A DNA stretch of 38,571 bases from Thermoplasmata archaeon (GTDB taxonomy: Archaea; Thermoplasmatota; Thermoplasmata; Lutacidiplasmatales; UBA184). The stretch covers positions 1 to 38,571 of the forward strand of contig JAKAYT010000010.1 in the NCBI GenBank assembly GCA_021826685.1. Reading direction: 5' to 3'. Shown here in pieces: positions 1-8,128 of the stretch (within the stretch, counting starts at the first letter, position 1; each line of letters begins with the position of its first letter). The position numbers and the translations under genes are program-made. Under the pieces are notes generated by a model that did no database searches, was not told the DNA's origin, and was given only the letters and a program-made list of their open reading frames with translations.

Positions 1-1003
1 CAGCGAGCCGGCCGCACTTCGAGCAGGTCTGGGTCGTGCCCTTCGTGGGGACCTCGACGTATCGCCCGGAGCGGCGTGCCTCCTTGTACTGAGACATCTG
101 GCGGAGCATCCCCCACCCGGCATCGGCGGTCGCCTTCGGGAAGCCACCCCCCATGTGCGATCGTATATCCATGTCCTCGAAGGCGATGAGGTCGTGGGCT
201 CTCGCCCACCCGGTCGTGACCTTGTGCGCGAAGTCCCGACGCTGGTCCCGCACCTTGGCATGGCATCGCGCCAGCCGCGTCCGTGCCTTCTCGCGCCGAT
301 GCGATCCCCTCTTCCGACGGGAGACGACCCGCTGGGCCCTTCGCAGCTGGGACTCCGCACGGCGCAGGAGCTTCGGTGGCTCGATGACCAGCCCGTCGGA
401 GAGCGTGGCGATGTGGGAGAGCCCGAGGTCCACCCCGACCGGGCTCGCAGGCGGCGGCGTCGGCGTAGGCGCCGGGTCGGCCACCTCGTAGGTGAGGACG
501 GCAAACCAGCGGTCGCCTTCCCGTTCCACGGTGCAGGTCTTGTTCCGGCCCACAGGAGGAGCACGATGTACCTCGATGGGCAGATCGCCGACCATCGACA
601 GATGGAGCCGCCAAGTTCCGTTCCGCCCCGAGACGACGGCTCCCGACCCGTTCGAGTCCGGGTAGGTGAGGGAAGTGATCTCTCGCTTGAAGCGGGGGAA
701 CCCGGGACGGCCGCCCTCTTTCACCCTCAGGAAGAAGTGCTTGAAGGCGTCGTCGAGCCGAGCGAGCGTCTTTTGGGCCACATGTCCATAGACTCGACCG
801 ATACCTTCTTTGTCGTAGCCGCGCCATCGAGCGAGGTCTCGGCACTGGTCCACGTAGGACCGGGACTTCTTCGTCTTCCGCCACGCATCGATGCGCTGTT
901 CGAGGGCGTGATTCCACAGGAACCGCAGTTCCTCGAACTGCCGAAGGAGTTCTCTCTCTTGACTCGGAAATGGATAGAGGCGGTACTTGAACGCTTGATG
1001 CAT
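1..1003 (-). CDS. tnpB: TnpB, RNA-guided nuclease of an IS200/IS605-type element (partial, cut by left edge)
   Basis: Translating the minus strand from the ATG at 1003-1001 gives a TnpB start (MHQAFKYRLYPFPSQ) and about 334 residues before the window ends. The RuvC-like first motif VGVDLGLSHIATL, with its catalytic Asp, and the second motif AFEDMDI, with its Glu, are visible. Near the edge is the start of the zinc finger, TCSKCGR; the rest of the finger and the last catalytic Asp lie outside. TnpB proteins are RNA-guided DNA endonucleases of IS200/IS605 transposons. No TnpA transposase is seen upstream, so this may be a tnpB-only element, although TnpA could lie to the left. The guide RNA would be expected beyond the left edge. 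No internal stop is seen. Confidence 0.93.
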   Translation of the reverse strand, partial: MHQAFKYRLYPFPSQERELLRQFEELRFLWNHALEQRIDAWRKTKKSRSYVDQCRDLARWRGYDKEGIGRVYGHVAQKTLARLDDAFKHFFLRVKEGGRPGFPRFKREITSLTYPDSNGSGAVVSGRNGTWRLHLSMVGDLPIEVHRAPPVGRNKTCTVEREGDRWFAVLTYEVADPAPTPTPPPASPVGVDLGLSHIATLSDGLVIEPPKLLRRAESQLRRAQRVVSRRKRGSHRREKARTRLARCHAKVRDQRRDFAHKVTTGWARAHDLIAFEDMDIRSHMGGGFPKATADAGWGMLRQMSQYKEARRSGRYVEVPTKGTTQTCSKCGRLA

Positions 1004-1056
1004 CTTCGGAGGTAGCACCGCCCCCACGCCTCCGGAGGGTATACGAGGCTCGCTAA

Positions 1057-1076
1057 CCCCCCATTGAAATGGGGGG
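1057..1076. repeat. 20-bp perfect palindrome, candidate hairpin at the end of the TnpB element
   Basis: Six C, ATT, GA, AAT, six G form a perfect inverted repeat: a 9-bp stem, or more realistically an 8-bp stem with a TGAA tetraloop. It lies 53 bp upstream of the tnpB start, where IS200/IS605 elements carry the subterminal hairpin recognised as single-stranded DNA. Assigning it to the element end is an inference, because the other end is outside the window. Confidence 0.55.
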
Positions 1077-1441
1077 CTTGCGCTCGCCGACACCGTCACG
1101 GCCGGCGGAACCTCGAGACGGGTGCGCTTTGGTCGGCGCGCACCGAGCGGTGGATGCATCGACCTAATTCGAGGCTCCCTTCAGCTTCCGGCCGATCGGG
1201 AGGGAACCAAGGTCCCGAACGTGATCCCGAGAGCGACGCCATGCGCGGGGTGTGTACGCGGACGGCCCGCAGCGCTCCGGGACGGGGGCCCCGATAGGCG
1301 TGGGAGGACGCCGCCTCGGCGCCCCGCACCGCTCCGACTCGTCGCGGGTCGGTGACCGCGAGGGAGAGAGGAGGGGGGCCTCCGCTTCCCCTTCTGGGGG
1401 CCGGTCGAAACTCCCAATAGGCCCCTCGTCTCAAAGCTGAC
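1077..1441. other. Intergenic stretch between the TnpB element and fixC, no gene seen
   Basis: Open frames exist on both strands here, but their translations are Arg/Pro/Gly-rich and match no family I know, as expected by chance at this GC content. I found no tRNA cloverleaf. The last 30 bases contain an AATAGG stretch at about 1415-1420, roughly 25 nt before the fixC start. That would suit a weak archaeal TATA box for a leaderless transcript, but the support is thin. Confidence 0.5.
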
Positions 1442-2731
1442 GTGGAGAAGGTCGACGTGGTCGTCGTCGGCGGTGGGCTCGCCGGCGCCTCGGCCGCCTA
1501 CGCCGCGGCGAAGTCCGGTGCGCAGGTCGTTCTTGCCGAGCGCGGCGCTCGGGCCGGCTCGAAGAGCGTTTCGGGGGGGCTATTGTATACGCACGCGCTC
1601 GCGAAGCTATTCCCGGGCTTCTGGGAGGAGCGACCCAGTCCCGTCGAGCGGGCGATCACCCGCAACGTGCTCACTTTCCTGACGCCGACCCAAGCGACCT
1701 CGGTCGATTTCTTCGATGGCGCCTTTGCACGACCTCCGTTCAACTCGTTCAGCGTCCTGAGAGCCACCTTTGACCCGTGGCTCGTGGCGCACGCCGAGCG
1801 GGCGGGGGCGACGGCGGTCTACGGGGCCCGGGTCGACGGACTCGTCCGGGAGGGGCACCGAGTCGTCGGGGTCCGGCTCGGCTCGGAGGAGCTGCGCGCG
1901 ACCGTGGTCGTCCTCGCGGAAGGGTTCAACTCGCTCGCGGCCCGCGACGCCGCACTCGAGCCGGACGTGTCGCCCGATACGGTGGGGATCGGCGTGAAGC
2001 AGGTCATCGGACTCCCGAGCGGCGAGATCGAGCGACGCTTCCAGCTGCGCGGAATCGAAGGTTTCCAGATGACCGCGACGGGCCTGCCTTCGGGAGTCGA
2101 AGGAGGCGGATTCCTCTACACTAATCGGGAGTCGCTCTCGATTGGCATGATCCTCAACCTGCGGTCGGCGGTCGACCACGGGGTTGCGATGTACGAGGTC
2201 CTGGAGGAGTTCAAGCAGCACCCCCTCCTTGCCCGATACCTCGAGGGAGGTACCCTGCTCGAGTACAGCGGCTGCATCGTGAACGAGGGGGGATTTGACG
2301 CCGTTCCGCCGCTTCTCGGCGACGGTTTCCTGCTCACGGGCTCGGCGGCCCAGATGTTCCTGAATGCGGGACTGACGTTGCGCGGCATGGACTTCGCAAT
2401 CGAGTCGGGCCGAATCGCGGGCGAAGTGGCGGGCTCCGCCGCCAAGGCGCAGGACGGATCAGCGTCATTCCTGCAGCGTTACCACACCGCTCTTCGGTCG
2501 TCGTTCGTTCTAAAGGACCTGAGACGGCATCGGGGCTACCCGAAACTCTTCGCGACCCCTCGACTCTACGGGATCTACCCCGAGATGATCGGGGCCCTGC
2601 TCCATCGCGCGTACTTCGTCGACGGGTCCGACCGGGAGCACCTGAGCGCCTCGCTGCGGTCCGTTCGGAACGGTCGCGTGTCCAACCTCACCCTCGCCCG
2701 GGACCTGTGGAAGGCCATGCGGACGTTGTAG
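1442..2731 (+). CDS. fixC: FixC-type electron transfer flavoprotein:quinone oxidoreductase, flavoprotein part
   Basis: FixC proteins take electrons from reduced ETF through FAD and pass them to membrane quinone, working with the ferredoxin-like FixX. The 429-residue length is typical. An N-terminal FAD-binding GGGLAG lies at residues 10-15, followed by the family's conserved SVSGGLLY segment near residue 43. The C-terminal third has the GSAAQMFLNAGLTLRGMDFAIESG region, which contacts FAD in this family. The start is GTG at 1442, directly before the Rossmann strand. The gene converges on etfA (69 bp between stops), and its FixX partner lies about 5.4 kb away at 8129-8422. Together with etfBA this gives a complete ETF-to-quinone route. 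The start codon is the least certain point. Confidence 0.88.
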   Translation: MEKVDVVVVGGGLAGASAAYAAAKSGAQVVLAERGARAGSKSVSGGLLYTHALAKLFPGFWEERPSPVERAITRNVLTFLTPTQATSVDFFDGAFARPPFNSFSVLRATFDPWLVAHAERAGATAVYGARVDGLVREGHRVVGVRLGSEELRATVVVLAEGFNSLAARDAALEPDVSPDTVGIGVKQVIGLPSGEIERRFQLRGIEGFQMTATGLPSGVEGGGFLYTNRESLSIGMILNLRSAVDHGVAMYEVLEEFKQHPLLARYLEGGTLLEYSGCIVNEGGFDAVPPLLGDGFLLTGSAAQMFLNAGLTLRGMDFAIESGRIAGEVAGSAAKAQDGSASFLQRYHTALRSSFVLKDLRRHRGYPKLFATPRLYGIYPEMIGALLHRAYFVDGSDREHLSASLRSVRNGRVSNLTLARDLWKAMRTL

Positions 2732-2800
2732 GCAGGCCCATACCGGTGACCCGACAGCTCGCCGTGCTCTTCTCCTCGGAGAACGCGTCGGTTTCTCCTC

Positions 2801-3751
2801 TCAGCCGCCGAGCGCCTTGGTGAGAGCTGGGACCACCTGGTAAAGGTCGCCGGTCACCCGGTAATCCGCTTGGGCGAAGATGGGCGCGTTCGGATCCTTG
2901 TTGATTGCGACCACCACCCGAGAGGAACGCATACCGACGAGGTGCTGGACCGCACCCGAAACACCGATCGCAACATAGAGCTTCGGATGCACGCGGTGGC
3001 CGGTGAGGCCGATCCAGTGGTCGTCGGTCAGCCAGCCGGCTTCGGCGGCGAGCGGCCGGGTGCATCCGACCTCCGCCCGGAGCGCCTTGGCGAGGGCTTC
3101 GACGATCGAGAGGTCCTCCTTCTTCTGAAGGCCTCGCCCGATCGTGACGATCCGCTCGGCCTTCTCGATCTCCAGTTGGCCCCCTGCTTTCGGGCGACCC
3201 TCCATCCGATCCGTCAACGGGACCGTCGCCGGCATCGGATGCGAGGATCGTTCGGTCGAGGCCGAGGGAGCAGCCGGCGGAGCGGCTACCCCCGACATCA
3301 CGGCAACGATCGCCGGGCGACGGACGATGCGTTCGACGGCGACGGCGTTGCCGCTCAGCGCCTCCCGGTCGACCCGGATCCCATCGGCTTCAAGCCGGAG
3401 GCCCGTCACGCCGGTGGTCGCGGGAAGGTCGAGCGTTCCGGCCAGTCGTCCCGCGATCTCCCGACCGCGCTTGGTCGAGCCCATGAGGATGAGGGTCGGA
3501 GCGAGATCGGACACTAGGGCGCTCAACGCTTCGGCCACGACGTGCGGGTCGGAGCTCGCCGCACCCTCGAGCACGTGGATCCCATCGGCTCCCCCTGCCG
3601 CGAGCCGCTCGGTCACCTCCGACGGGCTCCCCGGCAGGACCACCGCAAGTACGCTCCCCGCTCCCTCGCCGACAATCGAGCGCGCGAGGTGCACGAGGGC
3701 GACGGCGAGATCGGGCTCTTCCGAGACGCACAGGACCCGCTCGCCGTTCAT
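2801..3751 (-). CDS. etfA: Electron transfer flavoprotein alpha subunit
   Basis: This 316-residue protein is the FAD-carrying subunit of the EtfAB heterodimer, which relays electrons from flavin dehydrogenases to FixC. The C-terminal FAD domain is clear: IGRGLQKKEDLSIVEALA, then WIGLTGHRVHPKLYVAIG and SGAVQHLVGM, close to the family pattern. The N-terminal half is the Rossmann-like domain shared with EtfB. The start ATG overlaps the etfB stop (ATGA), so the two are translationally coupled in the usual B-A order. An ATG further upstream in the same frame runs through etfB in another frame and is not used. The gene is last in the minus-strand run containing fixX and aprBA, which makes a role in sulfur-derived electron flow plausible. 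Confidence 0.95.
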   Translation of the reverse strand: MNGERVLCVSEEPDLAVALVHLARSIVGEGAGSVLAVVLPGSPSEVTERLAAGGADGIHVLEGAASSDPHVVAEALSALVSDLAPTLILMGSTKRGREIAGRLAGTLDLPATTGVTGLRLEADGIRVDREALSGNAVAVERIVRRPAIVAVMSGVAAPPAAPSASTERSSHPMPATVPLTDRMEGRPKAGGQLEIEKAERIVTIGRGLQKKEDLSIVEALAKALRAEVGCTRPLAAEAGWLTDDHWIGLTGHRVHPKLYVAIGVSGAVQHLVGMRSSRVVVAINKDPNAPIFAQADYRVTGDLYQVVPALTKALGG

Positions 3752-4539
3752 GGGAGCACCCCCTCTTCTTTCAGGGCGTCCCGCAAATGCGCCGCGAGCT
3801 CGTCCGGATTCGCCCCCGTAATCGCCTGCTGCTTTCGCGGGATCTCGGGAACGGCGACCCGCTCGATCACGACGACGGGCGCGAGACTGTCGGCCGGGAC
3901 GTCCAGGTCGGAAGGGCCGGTGACCCGTACTTCCTTCTTGGAGGCTTTCAGGTTCGCCATAAACGTCGGAAGCCGCGGCGTGTTGATCTCCTGCCCCACC
4001 GAGACAACGACGGGGTATCGAGCGTGCACGACCTCGACCTCTTTCTCCAGGTCCCTCTCGACCACGACCCCATCGGGGACGATCGTGAGGCGGCGCGCGT
4101 AGGCGATGTCGCCGCATTTCAGCTCGCCGGCAATGCGGGGACCCACGAGACCGGCGAAATGGTCCGTGCTGCCTTCCCCCAGTAGGAAGAGGTCGAACCC
4201 CCCAAGCTTCCGGGTCGCGGCCGCGAGGAGCCGGGCCACGGCGCGGGTGTCCCATTCCGCCCAGTGTTCGCCCGTGACCAGGATCGCCTCGTCCGCCCCG
4301 ATCGCTACTGCCTCCCGAAGCGCCTCGCGCGCCGCAGGACCGCCGACCGAAACCGCGGTCACGACGCCCCCGTGGTGCTCCCGGACCCTCACGGCTTCTT
4401 CGATGGCGTTCTTGTCGAAGTCGCTCGTTTTGCGTGGCGCCGAGTCGACACGGACAAGGCCGGTTGCCCGATCGGCGCGCGCGAGGCCGACGTCGATTCC
4501 ATGTTTCACCGCGACCCAAATCCTCAGTTTCTCTGCCAT
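3748..4539 (-). CDS. etfB: Electron transfer flavoprotein beta subunit
   Basis: This is a 263-residue EtfB. It starts MAEKLRIWVAVKH and contains FDKNAIEEAVRVRE and EALREAVAIGADEAILV, the adenine-nucleotide-binding segments of the family. The residue before FDKNA is Ser rather than part of the NPDD motif I associate with many bifurcating EtfB proteins, and a quinone-linked partner (fixC) is nearby, so simple electron relay is more likely than bifurcation. That distinction is inference. The start is chosen at ATG 4539 because a GGAGGTTGAGG ribosome-binding site precedes it; the longer open frame upstream overlaps the phosphatase gene. The 73-bp gap upstream could hold a promoter, but none is obvious. 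Confidence 0.94.
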   Translation of the reverse strand: MAEKLRIWVAVKHGIDVGLARADRATGLVRVDSAPRKTSDFDKNAIEEAVRVREHHGGVVTAVSVGGPAAREALREAVAIGADEAILVTGEHWAEWDTRAVARLLAAATRKLGGFDLFLLGEGSTDHFAGLVGPRIAGELKCGDIAYARRLTIVPDGVVVERDLEKEVEVVHARYPVVVSVGQEINTPRLPTFMANLKASKKEVRVTGPSDLDVPADSLAPVVVIERVAVPEIPRKQQAITGANPDELAAHLRDALKEEGVLP

Positions 4540-4612
4540 GACCTCAACCTCCGGTTTCCTATCCCGAGAATTCTTTCCCTCGAACGGGCCGCTCGCTCGT
4601 GACCGGCACCGG

Positions 4613-5629
4613 TCAGGGGCCTCCTGCGACCGTCGGTGGCGAAGGGAGGACCACCGGCGACGGCGGGCCCATGGGCCCCTCGCCCGAGGGAAGAAGCGTG
4701 ATCGCCCTCGGCCGCCAAGTGGACCCATCCCAGGCCCGAAGCGTAATCTCGCGGGCGCTTTCGACCCGAGAGCGGTTCGGGACCTCCGCGAGCAGGATCC
4801 CTCCGTCTCCGAGCCGGTGGAACAGGTCGCTCGTATGAATGGTGAGGACCGATCCGTTCCAGAGGGCGCGGCCCGAGTGGATTGGCCCATGCCCCCGGAT
4901 GATCACCCGACACCCGATCGCGTCTAGGAACTCGTGGGCCTCGCGAGGTCCGTAGGCGAAGCCGATCGCGCGGTCCTCGTATCCGACGTCGGGATCGCTC
5001 CAAAGGAGGCCCTCGAGCAACGCTAGATCGGTCGCCTTCCACTGCGCGGGATCGTAGCGGTCGGGCGGGGGCAGACCCCCGTGGACAAGGAAGACGCCGT
5101 TCACCGTGCGGCCCGCCAGCGGAAGCCGTTCGAACAGATCCATGAACCGACCCCAGAGCCTCAGGGCCTCTTCCCGAGGGTAGATCCGTCGGAGCTCCCG
5201 CAACAGCGTCGGTCCCGGCACGGGCAACTGTCGGCTCGCTTCGTGGTTGCCGCGAAGGAGGATGACACGGTCGGGGTCGTACGCGGCCCACGCCAGCAAG
5301 TACGCCGCGTTCCACACCGAACCGCCCGGGAGCGCGGCCGGATCCGGCTCGGCGCGAGTCGCCCGATGGATGTAGTCGCCGAGTCCGACGAATCGCTGAG
5401 GAGGCGCGGCGCGTCGCGCGAACGCCATTGCCGCCGCGACCGACGGCCAGTCGCCGTGGCTGTCCCCGATGACCTGGAGCGGGACGTCGGAGGGGATTTC
5501 CGCGAGAGTCGGCCAGGGTCGTCGATCGAACGCTTCGGCAACCTCTTCGAGAAGGCCGCGGATCGACGAGGCCGGTGCGCCGATGAGCGCTTTCGGGTCG
5601 GACCGGACTTGGTCGGCCCATTCGCTCAT
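4613..5629 (-). CDS. PPP-family serine/threonine protein phosphatase (metallophosphoesterase)
   Basis: The classical PPP signatures appear in order: GDSHGDW (residues 55-61), GDYIHR (84-89, in place of the usual GDYVDR), RGNHE (126-130) and a later FLVHGGL. These supply the ligands for two metal ions, so a catalytically competent phosphatase that removes phosphate from protein Ser/Thr is likely. At 338 residues it is about PP1/PP2A-like length; the proline-rich C-terminal tail (SPVVLPSPPTVAGG) may be disordered. It lies between aprA (34 bp upstream) and etfB in one run, an unusual place for a signalling enzyme. The substrate is unknown. Diadenosine tetraphosphatases share the fold, but the overall layout fits PPP phosphatases. 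Confidence 0.85.
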   Translation of the reverse strand: MSEWADQVRSDPKALIGAPASSIRGLLEEVAEAFDRRPWPTLAEIPSDVPLQVIGDSHGDWPSVAAAMAFARRAAPPQRFVGLGDYIHRATRAEPDPAALPGGSVWNAAYLLAWAAYDPDRVILLRGNHEASRQLPVPGPTLLRELRRIYPREEALRLWGRFMDLFERLPLAGRTVNGVFLVHGGLPPPDRYDPAQWKATDLALLEGLLWSDPDVGYEDRAIGFAYGPREAHEFLDAIGCRVIIRGHGPIHSGRALWNGSVLTIHTSDLFHRLGDGGILLAEVPNRSRVESAREITLRAWDGSTWRPRAITLLPSGEGPMGPPSPVVLPSPPTVAGGP

Positions 5630-5663
5630 CGGACCTTCGCGCGTGCCGCCCGAAGCTTGCGCC

Positions 5664-7502
5664 CTAAAAGAGCGGCTGGTAAGGCCGGGTGAAGAGGCGC
5701 CAGTTGCCCGTCGCCGGGTCGTAGACCGAGTTGACGAAACACTTCCAGCGCTCGTCGTCGACGTGCGGGAAGTCGGCGCGATAGTAGTAACCGGGCCAGC
5801 GGGTCTCCTCGCGGAACAGCGTATGTCGGAGCACGGCTTCGGCGGTCCAGACGCGGTGCTGGAGCTCCCAGGCTCGTTGCAACTGGTGGAGGTCTCGCGC
5901 GATCAGGTGCGGGAGGTCCTCCTTGAGGGCGGCGAGGTGATGGAGACCTCGCTCGAGGAGCGCCCGGTTGGTCGTGTAGTTCGCGCTGACCCCTCCTCCG
6001 TACTCGTCCATGATCTTCTCGAGCCGGTTCAGAGCATGGTCGGGCTGGAGGACCTGAGGGTTCACCGTGCCGGCCGTTACCACCGAACGTTGCGAGCCCA
6101 CCTCGAGCGGAGCGTAAACGGTCGTGCGAATCGACTGGACCTGAGCGTCCGTCACGGTCGGAAGGTCGGGATGATCCCGGACAAAGGCGACCGCGGCTTT
6201 GCCCGCGAGGCGGCCCTCGGAGTACGAGCCGCTCGAGAACTTATGCGCCGACCCTCCGATGGTGTCGCCGGCACCGAACAAACCCGCGATGGTCGTCATA
6301 CGATTGTAGCCCCACTGGTATTCCGACGGGGCGACGTCCCCCGGTCCGCTCGCCCACGCTCCCGCGCAGACCGCATGGGACCCCATCACGTACGGTTCGG
6401 ACAGGATGAGCTCGGAAGGTTCGTTCTTGGGTTCGATTCCCTGCGATGCCCATGTGACGGCCTGACCGATCGTCATGTTGAGGAAGTCCTCCCAGCCGAT
6501 GGCTTCCTTTTCGGGGGTGTTGAGAACGCGTTCGGTGTGGAGGAGGATCGGCCCGCGTCCCGCCAGAATCTCCTGGAGCATGAGGTGATTGCGCAGGCAG
6601 GTGGGCATGGGCTTCGCGTCGGCGTACGCCCCGACACGCTCCCTCAGCTCCGGGAGGCGAGAGGTCTCGTAGCTCTCCCCGGCAGAGTTGGAAGCGACCG
6701 CCTTCAAGAGTAGGAACCACGCGCCGACGGGGCCGTACCCGTCTTTGAACCGGGTCACGACCAGACGATTCTCCATCTGGGTCATCTCGGCGCCCATCTG
6801 GATCAGCAGTGCGTAGGCCGATCCGGTCGCCCAGGGGGGATACCACGTGCGCCCCGAGCCTTCGCCCGCCGAACGGGGTCGGTAGATATGCGAGGCTCCG
6901 GCGGCGCAGACAATCACGGCCTTGGCCCGAAACACGTAGAACGACCCGTCTCGAACGTTCACTCCGACCGCGCCGGCGACACGTTTCGGGTCGCTCGCGT
7001 CCGGTAGGAGGTGCGTTACCATGATCCGTTCGTACACCTCCGAGGCGGCCTTGCGGGTCGCCTCGGCGATGATCGGCTTGTAGGACTCGCCGTGGATCAT
7101 CACTTGCCAGCGACCCTCGCGGACGTAGCGGCCGGTCTGCGGGTCGGTAAAGATGGGCAGCCCCCACTCCTCGAACATGTGGACGGTCGAGTCGACGTGC
7201 CGGGCGATATCGTAGACCAAGTCTTCTCTCGAGAGGCCCATGAGGTCGTTGCGAACGTACCGCACGAAGTCCTCAGGCTGGTTCTCGTTCCAGCGCATTC
7301 CCATGTAGCAGTTGATCGCGCTCAGGCCCTGCGCCACCGCGCCGCTGCGCTCGATTGCCGCCTTCTCCGCGACGACGATTTTCAGATCGCGTCCCCAGTA
7401 GCGTGCCTCGAACGCAGCGCCGCAACCTGCGAAGCCGCCTCCGACGATCAGGATGTCGGAGTCGACCGTGTGGACCGGAACGGTGGTCGGACTTTCTCCC
7501 AT
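5664..7502 (-). CDS. aprA: Adenylylsulfate (APS) reductase alpha subunit
   Basis: AprA is the FAD subunit interconverting APS and sulfite + AMP in the cytoplasm. The 612 residues carry the FAD-binding GGGFAG at 21-26, AAIERSGAVAQGLSAINCY, and the FGAGDTIGGSAHKFSSGS region characteristic of AprA. The C-terminal ETRWPGYYYRADFP matches the conserved substrate-end motif. A strong ribosome-binding site (GGGAGGGAAAATG) fixes the start. aprB lies 15 bp upstream in the usual B-A order. The neighbouring sHdr genes and sat, and the absence of dsrAB or qmo genes in the window, favour the oxidative direction (sulfite to APS). Electron acceptor partners are discussed under findings. Confidence 0.96.
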   Translation of the reverse strand: MGESPTTVPVHTVDSDILIVGGGFAGCGAAFEARYWGRDLKIVVAEKAAIERSGAVAQGLSAINCYMGMRWNENQPEDFVRYVRNDLMGLSREDLVYDIARHVDSTVHMFEEWGLPIFTDPQTGRYVREGRWQVMIHGESYKPIIAEATRKAASEVYERIMVTHLLPDASDPKRVAGAVGVNVRDGSFYVFRAKAVIVCAAGASHIYRPRSAGEGSGRTWYPPWATGSAYALLIQMGAEMTQMENRLVVTRFKDGYGPVGAWFLLLKAVASNSAGESYETSRLPELRERVGAYADAKPMPTCLRNHLMLQEILAGRGPILLHTERVLNTPEKEAIGWEDFLNMTIGQAVTWASQGIEPKNEPSELILSEPYVMGSHAVCAGAWASGPGDVAPSEYQWGYNRMTTIAGLFGAGDTIGGSAHKFSSGSYSEGRLAGKAAVAFVRDHPDLPTVTDAQVQSIRTTVYAPLEVGSQRSVVTAGTVNPQVLQPDHALNRLEKIMDEYGGGVSANYTTNRALLERGLHHLAALKEDLPHLIARDLHQLQRAWELQHRVWTAEAVLRHTLFREETRWPGYYYRADFPHVDDERWKCFVNSVYDPATGNWRLFTRPYQPLF

Positions 7503-7517
7503 TTTCCCTCCCGGTCG

Positions 7518-7964
7518 TCAGCCCCCAGCCGCCTTCTTGGGCAGGGTCGGAAGGGCTTCCACCGCCAGGTAGTCCGGTTCATACGCGAGCAGCTCGCTCG
7601 AGACCGTTTCCGCCGTGGGCTCGGGGGAATCCTGCGGAGCTCGGATCGAACCCCACGGGGTCGTTCGGATCGGGAACGTGAACTCCTTGACCTCCCCGCT
7701 GCGCATGCGGATCTTCCAGTCGATGCGATCGGTGGTTCGGGTCGGCATCACCAAGTGACCGAGCGGAGCGAAATCGGCGTACCCCCGGACCTCGATCGCG
7801 GCCTCGGGGCATGCCTTGACGCACGCGTAGCACTCCCAGCACATCGACGGCTCGATGTTGTACGCGCGACCCTGACCGGTATCGATGTGCATGATGTCGC
7901 TCGGGCAGATCTTCACGCACTCCATGCATCCTTTGCACTTGTCGGTCAGAACGTAGGTCGGCAT
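7518..7964 (-). CDS. aprB: APS reductase beta subunit, two-cluster ferredoxin
   Basis: AprB carries electrons between AprA and an external partner through two [4Fe-4S] clusters. The 148-residue protein has KCKGCMECVKICPSD and MCWECYACVKACPEAA, then VRGYADFAPLGH and IRTTPWGSI, both conserved in archaeal AprB. The C-terminal tail wraps AprA in known structures. The first cluster motif is the compact CxxCxxCxxxC form; the AprB sequences I remember, such as the Archaeoglobus one, have a longer loop there. The start is at ATG 7964, preceded by AAGGAG; the open frame extends further upstream, but that part is not AprB-like. A TTGGACAA box lies about 108 nt upstream. Confidence 0.95.
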   Translation of the reverse strand: MPTYVLTDKCKGCMECVKICPSDIMHIDTGQGRAYNIEPSMCWECYACVKACPEAAIEVRGYADFAPLGHLVMPTRTTDRIDWKIRMRSGEVKEFTFPIRTTPWGSIRAPQDSPEPTAETVSSELLAYEPDYLAVEALPTLPKKAAGG

Positions 7965-8071
7965 CGAACTCCTTGTCGCGGGCGGAGCATCCGACGGCCT
8001 GCGGATGAACGGCCGAACGCCCGTGACATGCCTCGAACGGTAGGTGTGGCCTATGAAAACGCTTTCGACAA

Positions 8072-8079
8072 TTGTCCAA
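8072..8079 (-). promoter_or_regulatory. TTGGACAA box upstream of aprBA
   Basis: Read toward aprB, the minus strand has an AT-rich AATTTGGACAATTGT about 108 nt before the aprB start, in the 164-bp gap between fixX and aprB. The core TTGGACAA also occurs upstream of shdrC1 and in front of the TusA domain, in the same orientation to the gene. It could be an operator or a promoter element. It is the weakest of the three matches. Confidence 0.3.
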
Positions 8080-8128
8080 ATTAGGATCGCGGACGCCGCG
8101 TGCTCGATCGACGGGCTCGGCCCTTTGG

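Noticed and set aside
155-1015. Plus-strand 286-residue frame over tnpB
   Set aside because: It is the antisense of an unmistakable TnpB and has no recognisable domain.
1096-1434. Overlapping open frames of 62-112 residues on both strands before fixC
   Set aside because: Arg/Pro/Gly-rich translations with no family pattern, mutually overlapping, as expected by chance in very GC-rich DNA.
2770-2783. TTCTCC-TC-GGAGAA inverted repeat between fixC and etfA as a terminator
   Set aside because: Only a 6-bp stem with a two-base loop and no T-run after it; it could easily occur by chance.
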